This document shows positions 1 through 8,317 of a DNA stretch of 64,000 nt, piece after piece. The translations under genes and the position numbers were made by a program. Every line of letters starts with the position of its first letter. Within the stretch, counting starts at the first letter, position 1. Origin of the DNA: Nitrospinota bacterium (lineage in GTDB: Bacteria; Nitrospinota_A; UBA7883; JACRGQ01); contig JAOUMJ010000001.1 in NCBI GenBank assembly GCA_029881495.1, forward strand, positions 62,001 to 126,000, in the 5' to 3' direction. The notes under the pieces are model-generated. The model was not told the origin of the DNA. It was given only the letters and a program-made list of their open reading frames with translations, and did no database searches.

Positions 1-3000
1 ATGCCGAGCCTTGAACCTGCAATTCGAAGGAGCATCGCATCGAAAAGTTTTTGCGCCTTTTCCGGCGGTTGTCCATACCTGTCGGTTATCTCGCCTGTTA
101 TCTGCTCCAGCTCTTCCGGGCTTTCGCACCGGTATAGCCTGTTGTAAAAATCCATCCTCTGATCAAGCGCAGGGATGTAGCTCTCCTCTATCTTTCCGGC
201 AAATTCAAGATCAAGCTCCGTTTCAACTTTGGAGGAGGCCTTGCCGGTTCTTATCTCCTCGACCGCTTCGGAGAGCATCCGGCAGTATGTCTCGAACCCG
301 ACAGCCGACACCTGCCCCGACTGCTGTGAACCAAGAAGATTACCTGTCCCCCTTATCTCCATATCGCGCGACGCGAGCTTGAATCCCGATCCGAGTTCGG
401 AGAGCTCTTCAATCGCTTTTATCCTTTTCCTCGCGATAGGGGTTAGGGAATCGGGAACCAACAGATAAGCGTAGGCGCGATGCTTGTCCCTCCCGACCCT
501 TCCGCGTAGCTGATATAGCTGAGCCAGTCCGAACTTGTCGGCCCTGTTCACGATTATGGTGTTCGCGTTTGGAATATCGAGTCCCGATTCGATAATCGTC
601 GTGCAGAGGAGGATATCCACCCTGTGATGGACAAAAGCCTCCATCGCCTTTTCCAGGTCCGCGCTGTTCATCTGCCCGTGCGCCACCATTATCCGAGCGT
701 TAGGGACAATGCTTTTCAGATGACTCCCCGCGCCATGGATGGTCTCTACGGAGTTATGGACGAAGAATATCTGCCCCCCCCTGCTTAGCTCCCTGTTAAC
801 CGCTTCCTTTATGACCTCGTCCCCTTTACGCCTAATCAATGTTTTTATCGACAGCCTGTTCGGAGGCGGGGTGTTGATGATGCTTATGTCCCTTATCCCC
901 GAAATGGACATATGAAGTGTGCGCGGGATCGGCGTTGCGGTAAGGGTAAGGACGTCGACTGTCGCGCGGAGTTTTTTCAGCTTCTCCTTGTGCGCCACGC
1001 CGAACCTCTGCTCCTCGTCGATGATTATCAGCCCGAGGTCGCCGAATACTATATCTTTCTGCAAAATCCTGTGGGTGCCGATAACGACGTCAACCTTGCC
1101 GTTCCGTATCTTCTCTATCGTCTCTTTCTGCTGTTGCGGCGTCACGTACCGGCTCAGCATTTCTACCGTGATCCCGAACTTCGACATCCTCCGGGAAAAA
1201 TTTTCCCAATGCTGCCTAGCCAGAAGTGTCGTTGGAGCGAGTATCGCCGTCTGTTTGCCGTCCAGCGAAGCGGCGAACGCCGCGCGCATCGCAATTTCCG
1301 TTTTACCGTAGCCGACATCGCCGCATACCAGCCTGTCCATCGGCTTGTCCGATGCCATGTCTCGCAAAACATCGTCGATAGCCGACGCCTGGTCGTCCGT
1401 TTCGCTGTACTCGAACGAATCGGCAAATTCGCTGTTCAGGACGTTGTCGGTAGAGAATCTGTATCCGGTACCGGTCTGACGCTTGGCGTATATTTCGAGG
1501 AGCTCCCCCGCCATTTCGAATATTCCTTTTCTTACCTTCTCGCGGGTCTTCTGCCAGGTCTTCCCCCCCATGCGGTCGAGCGCTGGCCTTGCTCCGCCGC
1601 CGCCTGAATATTTCTCCACAAGATACACGGAAGAGAGCGGGAGGAAGAGGAGCTGGCTCTCCGCGTACTCCAGCTCAAGATACTCGTCGCTCTCATCTTT
1701 CGCCCCGACGCTAACATTGCGGATACCGTTATAGACCCCTATCCCGTGGTCTCGATGGACAACGTAATCCCCCGGCGCGATATCCGAAAAGGCTGAAGAG
1801 AAAACCGCTTCCCGCCTCTGCGCGCGTTTTTTACCGGCAAGCCGGCTTCGCCCGAAAATCTCCTCTTCGGTCGTAAGCGAAAGTTTCAGCCTTTCGGAAA
1901 CAAACCCGGAAGAGAACCGGCCGTCTACAGTAACCATTATTCGCGGCGCGTTATCGCCCCCTGAAAGAGACGTAGAGACCAGCCCGTCAATATCGCCTGC
2001 CGATATCCTTAAAATGCCGACCTCTTCCCCCGCCATGAATTTCTCGACCCGCTCAATGGAACCTTCGGCACGAACCACAATAAGTGTCGAGACCCCCTTT
2101 TTGGCAAGCTCCAGCGCGTCGAATACAAACCTGTTGAACGAGCCGTGATACCTGTCGGAGTCCCTTGCGGGTATGGAGAGGCATTTCTCACTCTCTTCAA
2201 AAGCCGATATCTCGTAAAACTCCGCAACCTTTGATTCATTTAGAATTTTAGAAATTTCATTTTCGTCGGCGTAAAGCTCCGCGGGTGACGGAAAAAAGTC
2301 GCCTCTCTTTATCGCTTCGGCATAACCGGTTTCAATTTCCGCGAGAAAAAGCTCTCTCCTCTCGTCGCACCTCTCCGGCTCACATACGAGCACATCGTAA
2401 TCATCAGGCAGGAATCGTATCGGCGACGGCGACTCCCTGTAAAAATATGGGAGGTAGAGTTCCATCGCCGGGAAGAACTCCCTTGCCGCGAACTTCTGTT
2501 TTACATCGGCGAGGTTTGCGGAGTGCCGCTCCTCCAGGGTGTTAAGGTTTTTCATCAGCCAATCGATGTCGATAGTGCCGTACGGGGTCTCCTTCAATGG
2601 TGGTATTTCAACGGAGTTCTGCCATTCAATGGAGCGCTGTGTATCGAGATCAAAGCTCCTTATGGAGTCCACCTCGTCGCCGAAAAGCTCTATGCGAAAC
2701 GGATGTTGCGAAGATGGGGGAAAGATATCGAGGATTCCCCCTCGAAAGGCAAAGCACCCCGCTTCGTCTACAGGGTCGTTAAAAAAATATCCAGCGGAGA
2801 CGAGGAAGCTTTTCAACCTGTCGACATCCACCTCCTCCCCCTTTTTTATAGTAAAGGAGCCAGAACCGGCAACCTCCGTCGGCGGACATTTCTGCATCAA
2901 GGAAGCAATTGTCGTAACGCAGATCACGGGGGCCGATCCGTTCTTTGCTTCAAGCAGACGCTGCAGGGCATTGCGTCTGGCGGAGGCGATGTCGACATGC

Positions 3001-3251
3001 GGGGATAATGGCTCGTATGGGAGTATCTCCCATTGGGGGAGATAGATCACCCCTTCGCCTCTCCCTAGAAAAAAGGAGATATCATTCGCGATCCTTTCGG
3101 CCTCTCCATTGTCCGAAGTAAGAATGAGAGAGCTTCTGGATGACTTGCTGAACATACCGGCAATGACAAGAGCCTGCGCCGAAGCGGTCAAGCCCTGCAT
3201 ACGGAAAGCGTCGCCTTTTATAAACCGGCTGAACGGAAGATTGAAAATCAT
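1..3251 (-). CDS. mfd: Transcription-repair coupling factor Mfd (3' end beyond window)
   Basis: Mfd is a DNA translocase that removes RNA polymerase stalled at lesions and recruits UvrA for nucleotide excision repair. The reading frame is open from the ATG at 3251 to the left edge, so about 1083 residues are visible of the roughly 1150 usual for the family; the C-terminal end is missing. Visible in order are a UvrB-like N-terminal module, a CarD-like RNA polymerase interaction domain near residues 485-560 (PGDYVVHRDHGIGVY), helicase motif I GDVGYGKTE near 645-651, the DEEQ box near 743 and the motif VI region QLRGRVGRDKHRAY. No strong ribosome binding site precedes the start. It is transcribed away from pgsA, its neighbour on the same strand, with about 158 bases between them. 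Confidence 0.95.
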   Translation of the reverse strand, partial: MIFNLPFSRFIKGDAFRMQGLTASAQALVIAGMFSKSSRSSLILTSDNGEAERIANDISFFLGRGEGVIYLPQWEILPYEPLSPHVDIASARRNALQRLLEAKNGSAPVICVTTIASLMQKCPPTEVAGSGSFTIKKGEEVDVDRLKSFLVSAGYFFNDPVDEAGCFAFRGGILDIFPPSSQHPFRIELFGDEVDSIRSFDLDTQRSIEWQNSVEIPPLKETPYGTIDIDWLMKNLNTLEERHSANLADVKQKFAAREFFPAMELYLPYFYRESPSPIRFLPDDYDVLVCEPERCDERRELFLAEIETGYAEAIKRGDFFPSPAELYADENEISKILNESKVAEFYEISAFEESEKCLSIPARDSDRYHGSFNRFVFDALELAKKGVSTLIVVRAEGSIERVEKFMAGEEVGILRISAGDIDGLVSTSLSGGDNAPRIMVTVDGRFSSGFVSERLKLSLTTEEEIFGRSRLAGKKRAQRREAVFSSAFSDIAPGDYVVHRDHGIGVYNGIRNVSVGAKDESDEYLELEYAESQLLFLPLSSVYLVEKYSGGGGARPALDRMGGKTWQKTREKVRKGIFEMAGELLEIYAKRQTGTGYRFSTDNVLNSEFADSFEYSETDDQASAIDDVLRDMASDKPMDRLVCGDVGYGKTEIAMRAAFAASLDGKQTAILAPTTLLARQHWENFSRRMSKFGITVEMLSRYVTPQQQKETIEKIRNGKVDVVIGTHRILQKDIVFGDLGLIIIDEEQRFGVAHKEKLKKLRATVDVLTLTATPIPRTLHMSISGIRDISIINTPPPNRLSIKTLIRRKGDEVIKEAVNRELSRGGQIFFVHNSVETIHGAGSHLKSIVPNARIMVAHGQMNSADLEKAMEAFVHHRVDILLCTTIIESGLDIPNANTIIVNRADKFGLAQLYQLRGRVGRDKHRAYAYLLVPDSLTPIARKRIKAIEELSELGSGFKLASRDMEIRGTGNLLGSQQSGQVSAVGFETYCRMLSEAVEEIRTGKASSKVETELDLEFAGKIEESYIPALDQRMDFYNRLYRCESPEELEQITGEITDRYGQPPEKAQKLFDAMLLRIAGSRLG

Positions 3252-3409
3252 TTTATGATTCTAACAGCATCGGAAGGTCAGCATATAGAAGACGCAAAGC
3301 AGAAGTTTTCAGAAACAGCCGTCCGCCTCAATAAGGATATCGTATAAGGCCGTTCTATTTCGCGCTCCGCAGAGCTTCCATAACCGGCCTTTCAGACCAA
3401 ACAGGCTTC

Positions 3410-3949
3410 CTACCGCTCTTCAAAATACTTCGTGAAGTAATTCGTTGCGGATGCCAGACTGAATACAAGCGCGATAAGAAGGCAGATCATACCAGCGGTC
3501 TGGAAATGAATGATGCCGAGATCCCATTGCAACAGCAGCAGTTCCATGGCCGCTATCTCAAACCCTGTCTTGAATTTCCCGAGCCTGTCCGCCGCGATGA
3601 TCTTGTTTTCCGAAGCCGCCATAAGCCTTACGCCTGTTACCGCAAACTCCCTTGCGATCATGATGGTAGCAAGCCACGCTGGCACGCGGCCAAGCGCCAC
3701 CATTGGTATCAGCGCCGAAAGTATCAGCACCTTATCCGCAATCGGGTCAAGCAGTTTGCCTATCGCCGTAACGGAGCCGGTGGTCCTGGCAAGGTGCCCG
3801 TCAAGGTAGTCGGTGATCGCTCCCGCGCCGAAAACCAGCGCCGCCAGAAATGAAAAGAACGGTGTGGGGGACATAAGAAGAACAACAATCACAGGCACCA
3901 CGCCTATCCGAAAAAGCGTCAACCTCGTCGGTAGATTTATCCTCCTCAA
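3410..3949 (-). CDS. pgsA: CDP-diacylglycerol-glycerol-3-phosphate 3-phosphatidyltransferase
   Basis: This inner-membrane enzyme makes phosphatidylglycerophosphate, the committed step to phosphatidylglycerol and cardiolipin. The 179-residue protein has the CDP-alcohol phosphotransferase signature with all key residues: D47, D50, G51, A54-R55, G64, D68 and D72. Hydrophobic segments flank it, as expected for a six-helix membrane protein, and the length is normal. The start is TTG, giving MRRINLPTRLTLFRIG, which matches the family N-terminus; a GGAGG run lies about a dozen bases upstream. The family also contains PssA, but the short length and N-terminal NLPTxLTLxR motif favour PgsA. Confidence 0.93.
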   Translation of the reverse strand: MRRINLPTRLTLFRIGVVPVIVVLLMSPTPFFSFLAALVFGAGAITDYLDGHLARTTGSVTAIGKLLDPIADKVLILSALIPMVALGRVPAWLATIMIAREFAVTGVRLMAASENKIIAADRLGKFKTGFEIAAMELLLLQWDLGIIHFQTAGMICLLIALVFSLASATNYFTKYFEER

Positions 3950-3973
3950 ATTTTTCCTGCCTCCTTTTATGTG

Positions 3974-4687
3974 TTAATTGTCTGAAACAAATATCGGCGT
4001 GTCCGTTATATGCAGTACGCCTTCATCATCGATATATCTATAAATTTTCGCTTTCCCTTCAGCGCTTTTTCCCGCCTTATAGGGGCGGTCGTAATAATTA
4101 TCCATCACTCTTCTAATGAATCCAATCGTCTCCGGGTACGGCGGTATTCCGGAATATTTCTCCACGGCGTTCTCGCCAGCGTTGTATGCCGCCAAGGCAA
4201 GCTCCTTGTTGCCATTATACTTCTCCAGCAGGTACTTTAGATACCTTGTTCCACCCCTTATATTATCTTCCGCAATAAAGGGATTCAAAACGCCGTAATT
4301 TTTCGCGGTTGCCGGCATAAGCTGCATGAGCCCTACCGCCCCGGCGCTGGAGATGGCATACCTGTCAAATGCCGATTCCGCCTTGATAACGCTTTTTATG
4401 AAACGAGGTTCCATCCCTTCCTCGACAGAGAGCTTGTAAATTTCATCCCTGTAATCGGCGTATGATTCTCTCCCCCCCTTTTTCCTCTTTATAGACACAC
4501 CTCTTTTCACCTTTTTTTGCTCCGGTTTCTCGCGGATGTATGGAGTGCTGCCGGAAGATATCCTTTTATCCGTGAACTGGACCGTGCCGTTCTCATCAAC
4601 GTACCTGTATACATCTGCATATGCCTCGAGGGGTGTGGAAATGAAAAATACCAACAAAACGGCAGAACAGAATCTATTTGTCTCCAT
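3974..4687 (-). CDS. Lytic transglycosylase with DUF4124 modules at both ends
   Basis: This is a predicted exported murein lytic transglycosylase of the Slt/MltC-like fold, cleaving the MurNAc-GlcNAc bond. The 237-residue protein begins with a signal peptide (about residues 1-24). A DUF4124-type segment follows (VYRYVDENGTVQFTD, 26-40), then a basic linker, then the SLT domain with catalytic Glu104 in the ES motif, GLMQLMP at 119-125 and AYNAGE at 167-172. A second segment like the N-terminal one (IYRYIDDEGVLHITDT) lies at 215-230, so the catalytic domain is bracketed by two copies of the same small module. It is 24 bases upstream of pgsA and could be cotranscribed with it. Confidence 0.88.
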   Translation of the reverse strand: METNRFCSAVLLVFFISTPLEAYADVYRYVDENGTVQFTDKRISSGSTPYIREKPEQKKVKRGVSIKRKKGGRESYADYRDEIYKLSVEEGMEPRFIKSVIKAESAFDRYAISSAGAVGLMQLMPATAKNYGVLNPFIAEDNIRGGTRYLKYLLEKYNGNKELALAAYNAGENAVEKYSGIPPYPETIGFIRRVMDNYYDRPYKAGKSAEGKAKIYRYIDDEGVLHITDTPIFVSDN

Positions 4688-4849
4688 CTATCGGTAAGTC
4701 TAGTTATAAAAAGATGCACAGTCAAACCGTAAAATATGATATAAAAACTCTTTTAAGGGGGGTAATGCGCGATTGGAGGCAACCTTTCCAGCCTTGTACA
4801 TTTTTAAACCGGCATTGTACCGGCGCATTCCTCGGAAGGAGTAATCTGG

Positions 4850-5506
4850 ATGGAAACGTCTGCTGACGGTATCTGGCTGTTCACCGTCTTTCAAAGGGGC
4901 GGTCCCATGATGTGGCCCATCCTCGTCTGTTCCATACTGGCAGTCGCAATTTCAATAGAAAGATTCATAAAACTCCAAAAAGAGAAGGTTATCCACCCCG
5001 GTTTTCTGAGCGAGGTACGCAGGGAGTGGCAGGAAAAAAAATTCGACCGGGCGATGGAAGTCTGCAATCGGCATTCTACGCCTGTCTCACGGATAGTGCG
5101 CGCCGGACTGCTCCGATGGAAGATGGGGATACTCGAGATAGAAAGGGCGGTCGAAGGGGCAGGAAATCATGAATCGACCCTGCTTAACGCCAACCTTCGC
5201 GGCCTCGGAGTGATAGCAAACATCGCCCCGATGCTAGGACTGCTTGGCACGGTCGCTGGAATGATCAAGGCGTTTAACGTGATCTCCACCTCCGGGAGCG
5301 GAAACGCGGCCCTGGTCGCGAACGGAATTTCCGAAGCGCTCATTACCACCGCATCGGGCCTCATAGTAGGGATACCGACGCTTGCCATCTACCATTTTTT
5401 TAAGGGGAAGGTTGAACAGCTCATATTCGAAATGGAAGAGGTATCGATAAACTTCATAGAAGAGATAGGCTATTCGCTCGTCAGTGACGAAGAGGAGCCG
5501 GGATGA
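4850..5506 (+). CDS. exbB: MotA/TolQ/ExbB proton channel family protein
   Basis: This is the proton-channel subunit of a Ton/Tol-type energiser in the inner membrane. The 218-residue protein has an N-terminal membrane helix (MWPILVCSILAVAISIERF), a cytoplasmic loop, and the conserved paired helices with the GVIANIAPMLGLLGTVAGMIKAF region and a TTASGLIVGIPTLAIYHFF segment. GGAAGGAG lies just upstream of the ATG. The next gene starts inside its stop region (ATGA overlap at 5503), so the two are translationally coupled. ExbB is preferred over TolQ because no tolA, tolB or pal follows, but the family alone cannot settle that. No TonB-like gene is present in the window. Confidence 0.88.
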   Translation: METSADGIWLFTVFQRGGPMMWPILVCSILAVAISIERFIKLQKEKVIHPGFLSEVRREWQEKKFDRAMEVCNRHSTPVSRIVRAGLLRWKMGILEIERAVEGAGNHESTLLNANLRGLGVIANIAPMLGLLGTVAGMIKAFNVISTSGSGNAALVANGISEALITTASGLIVGIPTLAIYHFFKGKVEQLIFEMEEVSINFIEEIGYSLVSDEEEPG

Positions 5507-5901
5507 AATTTTTAAAAAGAACGGAAGAGGATTTCTCTCTGCAACTTACCCCCCTCATAGACGTGGTATTCCTTCTCCTCATCTTTTTCATGGTATCTAC
5601 AGCGTTTGTCGATTTCACTAGGCAGATCGACATCAATCTCCCGAAAACCGCCGCCGGGGACCTCCCGGCTGAAAAAAAAGTGTTTACGATAGAAATTTCC
5701 CGCGAGAAGGAAATTTTTCTTGACGGGAAACAGGTGACGTTCACGGAACTAGAAGAGCGGATCGCGGGAAGCGGAGGGGCCAAGCGCTCAGTGATAATCA
5801 GGGCCGACAGTGAAGTTGATTACGGCACTACCGTCGGAATAATGGGGATGTGCAAATTGAACGGCATCGAAGAGATCGGGCTTTCGGTATCGGAGAGATG
5901 A
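5503..5901 (+). CDS. exbD: ExbD/TolR family biopolymer transport protein
   Basis: This is the partner of the preceding channel gene: a single-helix membrane protein with a periplasmic domain. The 132 residues show the family pattern, a short cytoplasmic N-terminus, then LQLTPLIDVVFLLLIFFMV, which holds the membrane aspartate needed for proton use. A periplasmic domain follows, ending in IIRADSEVDYGTTVGIMGMC. Start and stop overlap its neighbours by four bases on each side, so exbB, exbD and the following gene form one tight operon. Confidence 0.9.
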   Translation: MKFLKRTEEDFSLQLTPLIDVVFLLLIFFMVSTAFVDFTRQIDINLPKTAAGDLPAEKKVFTIEISREKEIFLDGKQVTFTELEERIAGSGGAKRSVIIRADSEVDYGTTVGIMGMCKLNGIEEIGLSVSER

Positions 5902-6611
5902 TGAACAAAAGATCCGCAATATCGTTCTTCCTGATACTTCTTCTGGCTATTCCTGTGTATGCCGCCGGAAAACAGTCGCGCAAAGCTCAAAAGAAGGAGC
6001 CTGAAGAAAAGTTCCTCTGCGGCACCGAAAAGAAAGAGCCGATACCCTACAACGAAAAGGACGTGCATATTTATATGGACGCTTCAACTTTCAACTTCAT
6101 GCTGGACAACCTCCCGCTCTGCGGCAAACTCGCCAAGGAACTCGGGATAACGGAATTTCAGGTATCGTACAAGAAACCGGAGTTTCAATTCGAGGAGAGC
6201 GGATTCAGAATATCTCTGAAAAACAAGAAACGCCTCAAGGGGAAAAACAGGCACCAGCTTCTTTTCGACTATTTGATAGGCGCCAACGGCCCCCTGCCGC
6301 TTAACGTGCAAGGGGAGGGGAACGTAAAGATCGTGTTCAAGACCGGAAAGGGAAACTCGATAGTGGCAAATTTCAACACCGATCTATGCCCCGGCTCCTC
6401 GGTTTTCGACAGCCTTGCATACAAATCTCCGACAATAATAACAACGGTATTTACAGCAAAGATGGAAAAAGTGTTGCGGCAGGCGGAAAATTTAAGCGAT
6501 TATATTAAAAATGACGCCCCCTATCTTTTGGAATTGATGGATGAATCGGACGACATATTTACGCGTTCTGAAATAGACCTGTTCAAGAAATTTTTAAAGG
6601 GAGAAACGTGA
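5898..6611 (+). CDS. Exported protein of unknown function, third gene of the exbBD operon
   Basis: I do not recognise this family. The best start is the ATG at 5898, which overlaps the exbD stop; an upstream in-frame start at 5850 would lie inside exbD. The resulting 237-residue protein starts MMNKRSAISFFLILLLAIPVYAAG, a clear signal peptide. A Lys-rich stretch follows, then a mostly beta-strand-like mature part with two cysteines (LCGTEKKEP and PLCGKL) and a third near DLCPGS. The C-terminus is helical and acidic. Position and coupling suggest a periplasmic or envelope-attached substrate or effector of the ExbBD motor in place of TonB, but that is inference. Confidence 0.75.
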   Translation: MMNKRSAISFFLILLLAIPVYAAGKQSRKAQKKEPEEKFLCGTEKKEPIPYNEKDVHIYMDASTFNFMLDNLPLCGKLAKELGITEFQVSYKKPEFQFEESGFRISLKNKKRLKGKNRHQLLFDYLIGANGPLPLNVQGEGNVKIVFKTGKGNSIVANFNTDLCPGSSVFDSLAYKSPTIITTVFTAKMEKVLRQAENLSDYIKNDAPYLLELMDESDDIFTRSEIDLFKKFLKGET

Positions 6612-6614
6612 CAG

Positions 6615-8306
6615 ATGAAAAACTCATCCGCTTTCGCTTCCATTCTGGAGATCCTTGGTGAAACAGGCGATCCCAGATCCGCATCCAGCATCCTCCCATC
6701 CGTTCTGAAAAAACTTCTTTCAAGCACAAATATGAAAACCGGGCTGATACGGCTCGAACACGTGACAGGCGATCTTGACATCAGCATGGATATTTCTGAG
6801 AAACTCCCTACATTCTGTTTCACCGGGCTTGACGCGCCGGGATGCGTCTGCGGTGAATCGATAAATTCAGGACTGTGCTCAGCCTCCGACAAATTTGAGG
6901 AACAGTTTTGCAATCAGGCAGGATTCGGCACCGTAATAAGCATACCTGTAAGGGTCGGGGAGAAACCTGCCGGCTTTATCTTTCTGGCTGGGGACGAATC
7001 CCGATCCGATATAGACATGGAAGAGCTGATGCTGGTGGCCAAACATGTCGGCATGGCGGTGCGGCGCATAGAAAAATTTTATGAGACAGAGAAACGGCTC
7101 AAAACGCTTGAAACCGTCTCCCATATAGGAACGATAATAACGAGCCATCTTGACCTGAAAGAGCTGACTCGCGCGGTGGTCGACCATCTCGGCAAGGTGA
7201 TCAAGAACGACCGCGTAAACCTTGTCCTATACAACCAGAAGGATGAGACCCTCGAATTTATCGCCTCTTTCATGTCGGGGGAGATGGATACCAAAAATTC
7301 CGAGATCTACCCGTTAAGCGACGGCATGAACTCGTGGATAGTTAAAAACCGGAGACCGCTTCTAATGAAGGAGAACACGGTCGAGGAGTGCAAGAAGATG
7401 GGTATCCGGCACGGAGGGAAACCTGCCAGATCGTGGCTTGGCGTACCGATACTCCACAGGGGGATGATACTCGGAGTGCTGAGCGTTCAGAGCTACAACG
7501 AACCTTTTCTCTACAACAACGCTTCAATAGAACTTCTGAACATGGTGGCTACACAGGTGGCAGTCGCGATAGAAAACACCAGGCTTTACGAAACAACAGC
7601 AAAGAGGGAAATAGAAAAGCAAAGCCTCTACTACTCCTTGACGCACGACCTTCTTTCGCTTGTGACTCCAATATCGGGATTCAGCGAAGTGATGCTGAGA
7701 ATGGATGAAAATGAATTCAAAAGCAAGCATGTCGAAATTGGAAACAGCCTGAAGCAGTCAGCCAGCAGGATCATCCAGTTTGTTGAGGACATACTTACGT
7801 TCTCAAAGATCCAGTCCGGGAAACTGGAACTTCATCCCGAAAACGCCAACCTCTACCAGATAATCGATCACTCGGTATCAAACTTCCATTCGGAACTTAA
7901 CCTGCGGAAACTGGATCTGTACATTGAAGGGGAAAAGGTCATGCAGGCCTCCTCCCGATTTCCAAAGAAGGTTGTGACATGCGATACGCTCCAGATAGAG
8001 CGCGTGCTGAATAACTGCCTGCAGAACGCTGTAAAACACGCCTCTTCGCGCGTAGAACTGAAAACATCGGTGAACAACAAGAAACTGTTCTGCACCATTT
8101 CGGACGACGGCAACGGCATGTCGCGCGATCTCTCGCATAAGATATTCGACGAATATTTCCAGGCGTCTAACGGCAAAAGCGGCGTAGGGCTGGGCCTCCC
8201 TTCCGTAAAGAGAATAGTGGAACTGCACGGCGGAAAGGTCGAAGTCGAAACCGACATCGGAAAGGGTTTCGCGTTTACATTTTCGCTTCCGGTAAATAAC
8301 GGGTAG
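6615..8306 (+). CDS. Cytoplasmic GAF-domain sensor histidine kinase
   Basis: This 563-residue kinase has no membrane segment. Residues about 1-150 look like a GAF-type domain with two cysteines close together (GCVCGES); about 165-325 is a clearer second GAF domain. The phosphoacceptor is His344 in SLTHDLLSLVTPISGF, a slightly divergent H-box. The ATPase part has the N-box (NNCLQNAVKHA), G1 (DDGNGMS) and G2 (GVGLGLPSVKRIV) motifs. It lies 3 bases after the exbBD operon and 11 bases before an NtrC-type regulator, which is its likely partner. Its signal is unknown; GAF domains bind small ligands or sense redox state. Confidence 0.9.
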   Translation: MKNSSAFASILEILGETGDPRSASSILPSVLKKLLSSTNMKTGLIRLEHVTGDLDISMDISEKLPTFCFTGLDAPGCVCGESINSGLCSASDKFEEQFCNQAGFGTVISIPVRVGEKPAGFIFLAGDESRSDIDMEELMLVAKHVGMAVRRIEKFYETEKRLKTLETVSHIGTIITSHLDLKELTRAVVDHLGKVIKNDRVNLVLYNQKDETLEFIASFMSGEMDTKNSEIYPLSDGMNSWIVKNRRPLLMKENTVEECKKMGIRHGGKPARSWLGVPILHRGMILGVLSVQSYNEPFLYNNASIELLNMVATQVAVAIENTRLYETTAKREIEKQSLYYSLTHDLLSLVTPISGFSEVMLRMDENEFKSKHVEIGNSLKQSASRIIQFVEDILTFSKIQSGKLELHPENANLYQIIDHSVSNFHSELNLRKLDLYIEGEKVMQASSRFPKKVVTCDTLQIERVLNNCLQNAVKHASSRVELKTSVNNKKLFCTISDDGNGMSRDLSHKIFDEYFQASNGKSGVGLGLPSVKRIVELHGGKVEVETDIGKGFAFTFSLPVNNG

Positions 8307-8317
8307 GATTAATAAAT

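Noticed and set aside
912-1734. Plus-strand frames of 130-231 residues
   Set aside because: They are shadows on the opposite strand of mfd, which has an unbroken, motif-bearing frame here.
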